A DNA stretch of 64,000 nucleotides from Corynebacterium diphtheriae (GTDB taxonomy: Bacteria > Actinomycetota > Actinomycetes > Mycobacteriales > Mycobacteriaceae), in the NCBI RefSeq assembly GCF_001457455.1, contig NZ_LN831026.1, positions 2,399,667 through 2,463,666 on the forward strand, read 5' to 3'. How positions within the stretch are numbered: the stretch's first letter is position 1; each line of letters begins with the position of its first letter. This document shows positions 51,428 through 60,482 of this stretch, in pieces. A program made the position numbers and the translations under genes. The notes below the pieces were generated by a model. It was not told the origin of the DNA. It ran no database searches and worked only from the letters and a program-made list of their open reading frames with translations.

Positions 51428-54400
51428 TTGAATCCCACGAATCCCACACCCAATCCGCAGCGTGGCACGCGACATCGCATTGTTACCCCGGCCGCCCCTG
51501 CGCCTGTGCCGGCGGCGCGCCCACAGGTAGCAAAGGAGACATCGAATGATCGCTCCAAGCTCGATCGTGTGCCGGTTCGCCATAAGCAGCCAGAAGCTGC
51601 GGTGGCTGCCGTCGATACGTCGGTTGCTGTGGCTGTTGCCGAGGAAGCGGCGAAGGAGCCTGCGGAGGCTACAACGGCAGCGGCTACTGCGACGCCGGAA
51701 AGCGACGCGCAGGAGACGAGCGATAGCGATGTGGTGCGCTCTACCGGCTCGATGGCGATTGCTACGTTGGTGTCTCGTATTACCGGCTTTTTGCGCACGG
51801 TGTTGATTACTACCACTCTGGGTGGTGCGATCGCGTCGGCGTTTAACACCGGTAATACGTTGCCGAACTTGATCACGGAGATCGTGTTGGGTGCGGTGTT
51901 GACGTCTCTGGTGGTGCCGGTGTTGGTGCGCGCGGAGAAGGAAGACCCCGATCGTGGTGAGGCGTTTATTCGCCGGTTGTTCACGTTGGCGTCCACGTTG
52001 CTGATCGCGGTGACGATCATTGCGGTGGTATCGGCACCGTGGCTGAGCCGGTTGATGTTGCGTTCGGACGGCAAGGTCAATCTGTTCCAGACCACGAGCT
52101 TTGCGTATCTGTTGTTGCCGCAGATTTATTTCTATGGCATTTTTGCGCTGTTGATGGCGGTGTTGAACACTAAGCAGATTTTTAAGCCTGGTGCGTGGGC
52201 TCCGGTGGCGAACAACGTGATCACCATTGTGGTGTTGGTGGCTTATATGTTGTTGCCGGGGGAGATTGATCCGGATGCGCCGTCAAAGGTGACGGATCCG
52301 CATGTGTTGTTGCTGGGTTTGGGTACCACGCTGGGTGTTGTGGTGCAGTTGCTGATTATGATTCCGCCGATTCGTCGTGCTGGGGTGTCGCTGAAGCCGC
52401 TGTGGGGTATTGATGCCCGGTTAAAGCAGTTCGGTGGCATGGCGTTGGCGATTATCGTTTATGTGGCGATTTCGCAGTGGGGTTACATCATTACGACGCG
52501 TATTGCGTCGCATGCGGATGCGGGTGCGCCGAATATTTATCAGCAGCATTGGCTGTTGTTGCAGGTGCCATATGGCATTATCGGCGTGACGTTGTTGACG
52601 GCAATTATGCCACGGTTGTCGCGTAATGCGGCTGATGGTGATGATAAGGCTGTGGTCCGCGATTTGGTGGTGGGCTCGAAGCTGACGTTTATTGCCCTTA
52701 TTCCGATTGTGGTGTTTTTTAGCGCTTATGGTGAGCGCATTGGTGTGGGCTTGTTTGCTTATCGACGTTTCGATGTGGAGTCCGCTTCTATCCTTGGTTT
52801 AACGCTGGCGTATTCGGCTTTTACGTTGTTGCCTTATGCGTTGGTGTTGTTGCATTTGCGTGTGTTCTATGCCCGTGAGGAGGCGTGGACTCCTACGTTT
52901 ATTATTGCTGGCATTACGGGCACCAAGGTGGTGTTGTCGATGTTGGCTCCGTTGGTGGCGTCGGATCCTAGCCGTGTGGTTATTTTGCTGGGTGCTGCCA
53001 ATGGTTTCGGTTTTGTCTCTGGTGCGCTGATTGGTGCGATGTTGTTGCGTCGTAAGTTGGGCAATTTGGGCAGCAGGGAAGTGACTAAGACCAGTGTGTG
53101 GGCGTTGGGTTCGTCGCTGGTAGGCATTATGGTTGCTTTGGGTCTCAGCATGGGGATGGATCGTGTTGCTGGTGGCTTTTTTGAGTTCTTCGGCAGCGTG
53201 GGCATGTTGATTCATTTGGCGATTGTGGGTGTGGTGTTCCTGGTGGTCACTGCGCTGGTGTTGTCGCGTTCTGGGCTGGAAGAGGTTGTCAGCCTGGGTT
53301 ACGCGTTGCAGCGGATCCCTGGTATGCGTCGTGTGATCAAGATGAAGGCGCAGCAGCCTGCCGATACGATTCCTACGAACGAGGCTCTTGCGGCTCAGGC
53401 GCTTACTTTCGACGACACGTTCAATGCCACCCCGATTCCTGCGCCGATGTCTGCTGGTATTGTTCGTGGCCCGCGTTTGGTGCCGGGTGCGCAGGTGTCG
53501 GATGGTCGTTTCCGTCTGCTTGCCGACCACGGTTCAGTCTCGACTGCTCGTTTCTGGCATGCCCGCGAAAAGGCCACGGGTAGGGATGTGGCCTTGGTGT
53601 TCGTGGATACGTCGGGAAGTGCCCCGCAGGCCCCGGCAAGCCCTGCTGCGGCGGCGGGTAAGGCTGCTGAGATTGCGCGTCGTACGCGTGCGTTGGCTGG
53701 TCTGCATCATCCTGCGATTGCGCCGAATATTGAGGTGTTGTCGTACCGCAATGGTTGCCTTGTGGTGGCGGACTGGGTTCGTGGTTCTAATTTGTCGGCG
53801 GTGGCGGATTCTGCGGTGAATCCTTATGCGGCGGTGTATGCGTTTGAGCCATTGGCTCAGGCGAGTGTGGCGGCGGAGCAGGCTCACACACCGCTGGGTA
53901 TTGATAACCATGCGCGTATTCGTATTAACACTGATGGTATGGCGGTTTTGGCGTTTCCTGCGGTGTTGTCGGATTCTTCTTATGAGCGCGATCTGCGGTC
54001 GTTGCGTACTGCTTTGGGCACGCTTATCGACGTCGACACCGCGCCGAAGGCCATTACGGCTTTGTTGCAAAAAGACGCAGCCGATTTGCCACAGGCTATC
54101 GCTGATCTCCCTGATCCTGATGATGCTCACGAGGAGCACCTCAACGTCACTGCGGAGGAAACCCCGAAGCCGACCAACACCCCAGGTTTTGGTAGCCGTG
54201 GATTTAGCCGCAGTAGCCGCGTCTTTATTGCAGCCACAGCTGTACTCCTCGTGGTGGTCTTGGCCATTATCACTGCTTATGTGACTAGTGTTCTCGGCGG
54301 AGATAAGCAGGAGGCTCCGATTACGAAGAATTCGATTGCTGGTGGCCAAAGCGAGTCGGCTAATTCCACCATGCCAGGCATTGTGGTGCCAATTATCAGT

Positions 54401-54757
54401 GCTGAGACTTCCCATGCAGCAGGCAATGCTGATCCCGATGTGCCGGACACTGCCCCTCTTGCGATCGACACCGCACTTGAAAGCGCGTGGCAGCCGGCCA
54501 AGGGCGATACGTTGGTTCTCAACTTCGCCCAGCCGTATGTGATTAGTCGCGTCATTGTTGATTCCCCTACCAAGGACATGACGCTAGAGGTCCGTGCCGG
54601 GGACACCGTGGTGGGCACGGGCACTGTTACCAAGTCGCGCACCAAGATCACTGTGGCTCCGGCACCGGCGGTCACCTCGTTGAGTATCCGCGTGGTGGGT
54701 GTCCCAGATGGTGTGTCCCCAGAAATCAACGACGTGAAACTGGTGGCAAAAACCTAG
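51428..54757 (+). CDS. murJ: Lipid II flippase MurJ (MviN) with pseudokinase and C-terminal extracellular domains
   Basis: 1109 residues from the TTG at 51428 behind AGGA. Residues 1-105 are a disordered Ala/Pro-rich cytoplasmic segment. Residues about 106-640 form the 14-helix MurJ core (RSTGSMAIATLVSRITGFLRTVLI, FNTGNTLPNLI). Then comes a kinase-like domain (about 680-900: DGRFRLLADHGSVSTARFWHAREKATGRDVALV) with no HRD or DFG motif, hence a pseudokinase. One transmembrane helix follows near 935-957, then an extracellular domain with a discoidin-like beta fold. This is the actinobacterial form, in which FhaA binds the phosphorylated pseudokinase. It flips lipid II for peptidoglycan synthesis. 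Confidence 0.93.
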   Translation: MNPTNPTPNPQRGTRHRIVTPAAPAPVPAARPQVAKETSNDRSKLDRVPVRHKQPEAAVAAVDTSVAVAVAEEAAKEPAEATTAAATATPESDAQETSDSDVVRSTGSMAIATLVSRITGFLRTVLITTTLGGAIASAFNTGNTLPNLITEIVLGAVLTSLVVPVLVRAEKEDPDRGEAFIRRLFTLASTLLIAVTIIAVVSAPWLSRLMLRSDGKVNLFQTTSFAYLLLPQIYFYGIFALLMAVLNTKQIFKPGAWAPVANNVITIVVLVAYMLLPGEIDPDAPSKVTDPHVLLLGLGTTLGVVVQLLIMIPPIRRAGVSLKPLWGIDARLKQFGGMALAIIVYVAISQWGYIITTRIASHADAGAPNIYQQHWLLLQVPYGIIGVTLLTAIMPRLSRNAADGDDKAVVRDLVVGSKLTFIALIPIVVFFSAYGERIGVGLFAYRRFDVESASILGLTLAYSAFTLLPYALVLLHLRVFYAREEAWTPTFIIAGITGTKVVLSMLAPLVASDPSRVVILLGAANGFGFVSGALIGAMLLRRKLGNLGSREVTKTSVWALGSSLVGIMVALGLSMGMDRVAGGFFEFFGSVGMLIHLAIVGVVFLVVTALVLSRSGLEEVVSLGYALQRIPGMRRVIKMKAQQPADTIPTNEALAAQALTFDDTFNATPIPAPMSAGIVRGPRLVPGAQVSDGRFRLLADHGSVSTARFWHAREKATGRDVALVFVDTSGSAPQAPASPAAAAGKAAEIARRTRALAGLHHPAIAPNIEVLSYRNGCLVVADWVRGSNLSAVADSAVNPYAAVYAFEPLAQASVAAEQAHTPLGIDNHARIRINTDGMAVLAFPAVLSDSSYERDLRSLRTALGTLIDVDTAPKAITALLQKDAADLPQAIADLPDPDDAHEEHLNVTAEETPKPTNTPGFGSRGFSRSSRVFIAATAVLLVVVLAIITAYVTSVLGGDKQEAPITKNSIAGGQSESANSTMPGIVVPIISAETSHAAGNADPDVPDTAPLAIDTALESAWQPAKGDTLVLNFAQPYVISRVIVDSPTKDMTLEVRAGDTVVGTGTVTKSRTKITVAPAPAVTSLSIRVVGVPDGVSPEINDVKLVAKT

Positions 54758-54784
54758 TAAAACCGCTGCTTGTCGCAGCATTGA

Positions 54785-54814
54785 GGCCCTCGTCGAAAAG
54801 CGGGGGCCTTTTGT
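54785..54814 (+). terminator. Terminator of murJ
   Basis: GGCCCTCG and CGGGGGCC pair around TCGAAAAG (one G-U pair), followed by TTTTG. Confidence 0.8.
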
Positions 54815-54916
54815 GTGTAACACATCCAATACATTGTGAAGTTAAAACTCGAAGGCCGCCCACGCTCCGTCCACTATGTTGTCCAAGCACATGACTCATA
54901 ACAGGGGGGATTGATC

Positions 54917-55519
54917 ATGGTGGGAGGGATAGCCGACCCCTGCGTCGGCATAGTGGAGCACGCCAGTTGCAGCGACGACCAGTTGGTCACGCTCTATCTT
55001 GAAGGCAATGGCCAAGCGTTTCACGAGATCACACGCCGCCACTATAAAAAGCTGTGGTGGCTTGCTAAAAAGTACACGCAATCGGCAACGGATGCTGACG
55101 ACATCATGCAGGAATCCTTGCTGAAAGCCAGCCACAGCCTGCACCGGTATCGTCGTGACGCGGCGCTGAGCACGTGGCTCTACAAGCTTGTTGCCAACAC
55201 CGCCTACGACTATGTTCACCGCCGTCGTGAGCGCAACTTCATACTTGTCGACGACTACCACGAAGCCGCCATCGCCAGCGGCCACCCCAGCTCCCACGAT
55301 CCCCTCGACGCCCACGAAACAACCATGTCCGTCTCCCGCGCCGTTCAGCAATTAGCACCCGATCAGCGCACCGCCATTGAGCTTGTCGACATCATGGGCT
55401 ACGACATCAACCTCGCCGCGGCAATCACGGGGGTCAAACCTGGCACTATTAAATCGCGGCGGGCGCGGGCCAAAACCCAGCTGCAGGCCATGCTGGAGCC
55501 CCTTATGACGGACAGCTAG
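54917..55519 (+). CDS. sigM: ECF sigma factor SigM
   Basis: Extracytoplasmic-function sigma factor, 200 aa. Region 2 reads FHEITRRHYKKLWWLAKKYTQSATDADDIMQESLLKA, then WLYKLVANTAYDYVHRRRER. Region 4 reads PDQRTAIELVDIMGYDINLAAAITGVKPGTIKSRRARAKTQL. The ATG at 54917 follows GGGGGG; a TTG six bases upstream is possible. In C. glutamicum SigM controls disulphide-stress genes including thioredoxin; here it lies just upstream of trxB and trxA. No anti-sigma gene follows, unlike the mycobacterial order. Confidence 0.9.
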   Translation: MVGGIADPCVGIVEHASCSDDQLVTLYLEGNGQAFHEITRRHYKKLWWLAKKYTQSATDADDIMQESLLKASHSLHRYRRDAALSTWLYKLVANTAYDYVHRRRERNFILVDDYHEAAIASGHPSSHDPLDAHETTMSVSRAVQQLAPDQRTAIELVDIMGYDINLAAAITGVKPGTIKSRRARAKTQLQAMLEPLMTDS

Positions 55520-55556
55520 GCAACGCAGCGCTTATCAGTGCGGTCTGCCTCACATA

Positions 55557-55585
55557 TGGAATGAATCCCACCAAACAGGCGTTGT
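55557..55585 (+). promoter_or_regulatory. Probable SigM-dependent promoter of trxBA
   Basis: TGGAAT (55557-55562) and CGTTGT (55580-55585) are separated by 17 bases, matching the SigM-type GGGAAT / CGTTGA pattern of corynebacteria with one mismatch each. It lies 70 bases before the trxB start, directly after sigM. Confidence 0.6.
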
Positions 55586-55654
55586 GCCCATCAAACAGCG
55601 ACTACTGATTACACTGTGGTCATGTATCAACCGACAAAAGGGAGTACCACATCC

Positions 55655-56599
55655 ATGACTGACACCACCGCTGGAACAATCCACGACGTTGCCATTATCG
55701 GATCAGGCCCAGCCGGCTACACCGCAGCGCTTTATGCAGCTCGCGCCGAACTTAAGCCCATTGTGTTCGAGGGCATCGAATACGGTGGTTCGCTGATGAC
55801 CACCACCGAGGTAGAAAACTTCCCAGGTTTCCCCGAGGGCATCATGGGCCCTGAGCTCATGCAGAATATGCGCGAGCAGGCTGAGAAGTTCGGTGCTGAT
55901 CTGCGCATGGAGCTGGTGACCAAGGTGGAGCTGGAAGGCGATATAAAAAAGATCTGGGTGGATGATCAGGAGTTCCAGGCTCGCACTGTCATCTTGGCCA
56001 CGGGTTCTGCACCGCGTTATCTCGGTGTGGAAGGGGAGCAGACTTTGTTGGGTCGCGGTGTGTCGGCATGTGCAACCTGTGATGGGTTCTTCTTCCGTGA
56101 CCACCACATTGCTGTGATTGGTGGCGGCGACTCTGCGATGGAGGAGGCGGACTTCTTGACCAAGTTCGGTTCTAAAGTGTCGATTGTTCACCGCCGTGAC
56201 GAGTTCCGTGCCTCGGCCATTATGTTGGAGCGCGCGAAGAACAATCCAAAGATTGAGTTTGTTACGAATAAAACAGTGTCGAAGGTTTTGGGAGATACCA
56301 CTGTTAGTGGTCTTGAGCTTACTGACACCGTCACCGGCGAGACTTCGGTTCTCGATGCCACCGCCATGTTCGTTGCTATTGGACACGATCCACGCTCGGC
56401 AATGTTCCGCGATGTTGTCACCACCGATGCCGCTGGTTACGTCGTAGTGGAACACCCCAGCACCAAGACAAATGTGCCAGGCGTGTTCGCTGTCGGTGAC
56501 CTCGTGGACAATCACTACCAGCAGGCCATTACTGCGGCTGGTTCCGGTTGCCGCGGAGCTATCGACGCCGAGCATTACCTGGCAGCACTGAATTCTTAA
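55655..56599 (+). CDS. trxB: Thioredoxin reductase
   Basis: NADPH-dependent flavoenzyme that reduces thioredoxin; 314 aa from the ATG at 55655 behind AGGGAG (an ATG at 55622 would add eleven residues without a better ribosome-binding site). It has the FAD site [20 protein letters not shown], the redox disulphide CATCDGFF, the NADPH site [21 protein letters not shown] and the end motif [29 protein letters not shown]. It is followed 14 bases later by thioredoxin. Confidence 0.96.
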   Translation: MTDTTAGTIHDVAIIGSGPAGYTAALYAARAELKPIVFEGIEYGGSLMTTTEVENFPGFPEGIMGPELMQNMREQAEKFGADLRMELVTKVELEGDIKKIWVDDQEFQARTVILATGSAPRYLGVEGEQTLLGRGVSACATCDGFFFRDHHIAVIGGGDSAMEEADFLTKFGSKVSIVHRRDEFRASAIMLERAKNNPKIEFVTNKTVSKVLGDTTVSGLELTDTVTGETSVLDATAMFVAIGHDPRSAMFRDVVTTDAAGYVVVEHPSTKTNVPGVFAVGDLVDNHYQQAITAAGSGCRGAIDAEHYLAALNS

Positions 56600-56613
56600 A
56601 GGAGCATTTACTC

Positions 56614-56937
56614 ATGTCAAACGCTATTGCTTTAACCCAGGACACGTTCAAGAGCATTGTTATCGACTCGGATAAGCCGGTGTTGGTTGATTTTTGGGCG
56701 CAGTGGTGTGGGCCGTGCAAGAAGCTCGGACCTATCATCGACGAGATCGCAGAAGAGCTTGGCGACGAAGTCGTAGTGGCCAAGGTAGACGTGGATGCGG
56801 AGCGCAATCTCGGCGCAATGTTCCAGATCATGTCTATTCCCACAGTTTTGATCTTCAAGGATGGCCAGAAGGTTTCCGAATTTGTGGGAGTTCGTCCGAA
56901 ATCTGAAATCGTGGCAAAGCTGCGTTCTTTTCTATGA
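56614..56937 (+). CDS. trxA: Thioredoxin
   Basis: 107-residue small redox protein with the active site FWAQWCGPCKKLGPII and the cis-Pro SIPTVLIFKDGQ. The ATG at 56614 follows AAAGGAG that overlaps the trxB stop region; an upstream in-frame extension is trxB sequence in another frame. It corresponds in position to mycobacterial TrxC. Confidence 0.97.
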   Translation: MSNAIALTQDTFKSIVIDSDKPVLVDFWAQWCGPCKKLGPIIDEIAEELGDEVVVAKVDVDAERNLGAMFQIMSIPTVLIFKDGQKVSEFVGVRPKSEIVAKLRSFL

Positions 56938-56984
56938 CTGCTAGACTTTCCTAAGTTATGCATTTAGCGAAGGAAAGGAGCAGT

Positions 56985-58166
56985 GTGTCTGGCACGTTGA
57001 GAGTCGGCGACCGTAGCCCACGCATCGCCGAAGTCAGAACTGCACTGACGCGACTTGGTCTGCTTGAGGGAACCACCAAGAACCTCGAGCAGACCAAAAG
57101 TGATACTTTCACCGATAGCGAAACCCTGTTTGATGAGGACCTAGCGCTGGCTCTTCAGGGATTCCAGCAGGCTCGTGGCATTATTGCCAGCGGTGAGATC
57201 AACGAGATCACGTTGAAGCTCCTACGCGAAGCTTCCTATAGCCTCGGTGCACGTGTGTTGAGTTTTGAGCCCAACAATATTTTCGTGGGCGATGATGTTG
57301 TTCAGCTGCAGCATCAACTCCAGGAGCTGGGCTTTTACACCGATCGTGTCGATGGCCGCTTTGGCGAGCTGACCTACACGTCGTTAGTAAACTACCAGCT
57401 CAACTATGGTCTTAACCCAGACGGTATCTGTGGCCCCGAAACCATTCGCGCTTTCGGCCGCTTGGGCCGCCGTATCACCGGCGGCTCGCCGCATGCGCTG
57501 CGGGAACGCGAGCGTGTTCGTGATGCCGGCCCAATGCTCGCTGGTAAGCGCGTGGTTATCGACCCAGGCTTTGGTGGTGCCGATAAGGGCCAAGTTGTTC
57601 GTGGTCCTTATGGCGATATCACGGAAGAAGAGATCATTTGGGATCTGGCGGGCCGTATCGAGGGCCGCATGATTGCCGCTGGCATGGAAACTATTGTGTC
57701 GCGTCCGCGCCAAGATAGTCCTTCGCTGAAAGATCGCGCAGACATCGCTAATGCGTTTGGTGCTGATGTGATGATCTCCTTGCAGTGCGATAAGTACCCG
57801 AATGATAAAGCCAATGGCGTTGCTAGCTTCTATTTCGGTTCCGAGATGGGTTCTAGTTCGCTGACGGGCGAGATGTTGTCTGGCTTTATTCAGCGCGAAA
57901 TTTCTGCGCGCACGGATCTGGTTAACTGCGGTAATCATGGTCGCACGTGGGATCTGCTGCGCATTACGGAGATGCCTACTGTGGAGGTTGTGTTGGGTTA
58001 TCTGACCAATCCGCACGACGTGGCTATTTTGACCGATCCTGAGCAGCGCGACGCTATCGCGGAAGCCATTGTGGTTGCTGTTAAGCGCCTTTATTTGCTT
58101 GACGACGATGACCAGCCCACGGGCACGTATCGTTTCTCTGAGATGCTGGAGCAGGGTTTGCTGTAG
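56985..58166 (+). CDS. cwlM: CwlM-like pseudo-amidase with two peptidoglycan-binding domains
   Basis: 393 residues from the GTG at 56985 behind AAAGGAG. There is no signal peptide. Two PG_binding_1 domains (about 5-82 and 95-162) precede an Amidase_3 fold (about 187-375). The zinc and catalytic positions are lost: DPGFGG at 193-198 instead of DPGHGG, SLQC at 265-268 where SxHxN is expected (His to Gln), and PTVEVVLGY with Val336 at the catalytic Glu position. This fits mycobacterial CwlM, a cytoplasmic PknB substrate that stimulates MurA rather than cutting peptidoglycan. It is probably a regulator of precursor synthesis. Confidence 0.88.
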   Translation: MSGTLRVGDRSPRIAEVRTALTRLGLLEGTTKNLEQTKSDTFTDSETLFDEDLALALQGFQQARGIIASGEINEITLKLLREASYSLGARVLSFEPNNIFVGDDVVQLQHQLQELGFYTDRVDGRFGELTYTSLVNYQLNYGLNPDGICGPETIRAFGRLGRRITGGSPHALRERERVRDAGPMLAGKRVVIDPGFGGADKGQVVRGPYGDITEEEIIWDLAGRIEGRMIAAGMETIVSRPRQDSPSLKDRADIANAFGADVMISLQCDKYPNDKANGVASFYFGSEMGSSSLTGEMLSGFIQREISARTDLVNCGNHGRTWDLLRITEMPTVEVVLGYLTNPHDVAILTDPEQRDAIAEAIVVAVKRLYLLDDDDQPTGTYRFSEMLEQGLL

Positions 58167-58197
58167 CCCCTTAGCCCCCTGCACAGCACATAGCAAA

Positions 58198-58226
58198 GGG
58201 AGCCTCCTAGGAGGCTCCCTTTTTTA
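58198..58226. terminator. Terminator between cwlM and parB
   Basis: GGGAGCCTCC and GGAGGCTCCC (58198-58219 in all, a perfect palindrome with TA at the centre) followed rightward by TTTTTT. It serves cwlM and probably parB from the other side. Confidence 0.92.
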
Positions 58227-58233
58227 GTATGTT

Positions 58234-59337
58234 TTAGTGCTCTCCGCCGAGTAGGCCCATGATGCGTTCGAAGTCTTCACGGCCTCCGAATTCCACCACA
58301 ATTTTGCCTTTGCGTTTGCCCATGCTGACGGACACTTTGGTGTCTAGGTCGTCGGCGAGGCGATCGGCTGCGTGGGTAAGAAACTCTGGTGTTGGTGTTT
58401 TTTCACGCTTTTTCGGTGCTGGTTTCTCGCCACGGTTAAGCAGGGTGACGGCTTCTTCGGTGGCGCGTACTGATAGTCCTTCGGCGATGATCCGCTGTGC
58501 GAGTTCTGCTTGGGTGTCTTCGCCGGCTTTCACACCGAGCAGTGCGCGGGCATGGCCTGCGGAAAGAACACCGGCCGCGACTTTGCGTTGTACGTCGACA
58601 GGCAGCCCTAGCAGGCGGATCATGTTGGTGATTACTGGCCGCGAGCGCCCGAGGCGATCGGCGAGCTCGTTTTGGGTGACGCCGAATTCTTCGAGAAGCT
58701 GCTGGTAGGCCGCTGCTTCTTCGAGGGGGTTGAGTTGGACGCGGTGGATGTTTTCCAGCAGGGCGTCGCGCAACATGTCGGAGTCGTCGGTTTGTCGCAC
58801 GATTGCTGGGATCGTGGGGAGCCCAGCTTTCGACGATGCTCGCCAACGGCGTTCACCCATGATGATCTCGTAGCGCTCATCGGGGGATTCTTTGACCCTA
58901 CGCACGACGATGGGCTGCAAGAGCCCGAACTCTTTGATGGAGTGGACGAGCTCGGAGAGATCATCTTCGTCGAAGACGCTGCGAGGGTTTTTCTCGTTGG
59001 GTACGAGCATGCCCACGGGAATCTCACGGTACGTGGCGCCGAACTCTTCGAGTTGTTCTTGGGAGCGTCGTTCGCGGACAGCACTTTCTTCGCGCTCGTG
59101 GCTTTCTACAACATCAGCCAGAATGGGGTTGATGTTTCCGCCGCTGCGGTGGCGCTTTGCTGCGGGTTTTGGAGCTTCCGGCTTTTTCTTTTCCCCAGGC
59201 TTAGGTGGTGTTGTGGAAGGCCCACCGAATACGACGTCCGCGGCGGTGTCGCCGATACGGGAGCCAGCAGAGGGGCTGCTAGTAATCAGTGCGGCAAGGC
59301 CGCGCCCTAGTCCACCTTTGCGAGTTTCTTGAGCCAT
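58234..59337 (-). CDS. parB: Chromosome partitioning protein ParB
   Basis: CTP-dependent DNA clamp that loads at parS; 367 aa. The N-terminal nuclease-like domain has [39 protein letters not shown] and [15 protein letters not shown] (the GERR CTP/loading motif). The helix-turn-helix region has [29 protein letters not shown]. The C-terminal dimerisation segment ends MGLLGGEH. It follows parA by 6 bases. Its targets are the eight parS sites listed in this window. Confidence 0.95.
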   Translation of the reverse strand: MAQETRKGGLGRGLAALITSSPSAGSRIGDTAADVVFGGPSTTPPKPGEKKKPEAPKPAAKRHRSGGNINPILADVVESHEREESAVRERRSQEQLEEFGATYREIPVGMLVPNEKNPRSVFDEDDLSELVHSIKEFGLLQPIVVRRVKESPDERYEIIMGERRWRASSKAGLPTIPAIVRQTDDSDMLRDALLENIHRVQLNPLEEAAAYQQLLEEFGVTQNELADRLGRSRPVITNMIRLLGLPVDVQRKVAAGVLSAGHARALLGVKAGEDTQAELAQRIIAEGLSVRATEEAVTLLNRGEKPAPKKREKTPTPEFLTHAADRLADDLDTKVSVSMGKRKGKIVVEFGGREDFERIMGLLGGEH

Positions 59338-59343
59338 AAAGCG

Positions 59344-60360
59344 TTACTCCTTCGATGTTTCTAGGTTAATCACGTCGGCAGCATCCGGTTGCTCACCTTC
59401 GCCGTCTTGGTTATCGAGCTGTTCTTGGAGGCGTCGTGCCGATTCCGGAGACATTCCCACTGCACCCGACGCTTCGATGGGGAGGTAGTCGCCACGCTGA
59501 GCTAGCTCGCGAGCGGCGTCTAGGTAGGCCATAGCACCACGAGAACCTGGATCGTAGTCCAATACCGTCTGGCCGTAGCCTGGCGCCTCAGACACCTTCA
59601 CAGAGCGCGGAATCTTGGTGCGCAGTACCACGTCACCGAAGTGCCCGCGCACTTCTTCGGTTACCTGTTCCGACAGCTTTGTTCGGCCATCATACATGGT
59701 GAGCAAAATCGCGGAGATATGCAGATTTTGATTAAGGTGCTGGCGGATCATGCCGATGTTATTGAGCAGCTGTCCCACGCCTTCCAGTGCGTAATATTCA
59801 CACTGGATCGGAATGAGTACTTCGTCTACTGCGGTCATGGCGTTGATGGTCAACAGGCCAAGTGATGGCGGGCAGTCGATAAAGACGTAGTCAAAGCCGT
59901 GTTCTTTAATGAATGCATCATTGAGCGCGTCGGCAAGGCGATACTCGCGGCGCACGAGGCTCACCAGCTCAATTTCTGCACCCGCGAGGTCAATGGTGGC
60001 GGGGATACAGAAGAGGTTTTCCGAGGCAGTGGACTGCTGGAGGGCTTCTTCTGCGGCGCATTCACCAATGAGCATCTCGTAGCTTGATAGGGTGCCCGCG
60101 CGGTGATCCGCACCCAGCGCTGTCGATGCGTTACCCTGCGGGTCAAGGTCTACCACGAGGACTTTTAGACCTCCGAGAGCCAGCCCCGCAGCTAGGTTCA
60201 CCGACGAGGTGGTTTTTCCCACGCCCCCTTTTTGGTTGGCAACCGTTAGGCGACGGGTGCGCTCTGGACGCGGCAGGTGAAGCGTGTTCGGCGTCATCAC
60301 CTGGGCTGCTCGCCGTGCCGCCGCAGCAATCGGGGTGTCGTCCCAGCTCTGGTCGTCCAT
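59344..60360 (-). CDS. parA: Chromosome partitioning ATPase ParA
   Basis: 338 residues. A deviant Walker A, VANQKGGVGKTTSSVNLAAGLA, with the signature Lys, then LVVDLDPQGNASTALG (Walker A') and DYVFIDCPPSLGLLTINAM (Walker B). It moves ParB-parS complexes during segregation; in corynebacteria it also interacts with polar DivIVA-linked machinery. It starts at the ATG at 60360. The 122 bases upstream to rsmG hold no recognised element. Confidence 0.95.
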   Translation of the reverse strand: MDDQSWDDTPIAAAARRAAQVMTPNTLHLPRPERTRRLTVANQKGGVGKTTSSVNLAAGLALGGLKVLVVDLDPQGNASTALGADHRAGTLSSYEMLIGECAAEEALQQSTASENLFCIPATIDLAGAEIELVSLVRREYRLADALNDAFIKEHGFDYVFIDCPPSLGLLTINAMTAVDEVLIPIQCEYYALEGVGQLLNNIGMIRQHLNQNLHISAILLTMYDGRTKLSEQVTEEVRGHFGDVVLRTKIPRSVKVSEAPGYGQTVLDYDPGSRGAMAYLDAARELAQRGDYLPIEASGAVGMSPESARRLQEQLDNQDGEGEQPDAADVINLETSKE

Positions 60361-60482
60361 GCGTCCCTTCTCAGACTATCCAAGGGGGTTCTTTTTTACC
60401 TGTCTTTATATAAGTAAAGAGCCCCACAGTGTGTACGTTTCTACTTTAGTGCGTGTACCGCACTGGGTTCCACATGTAGTTG

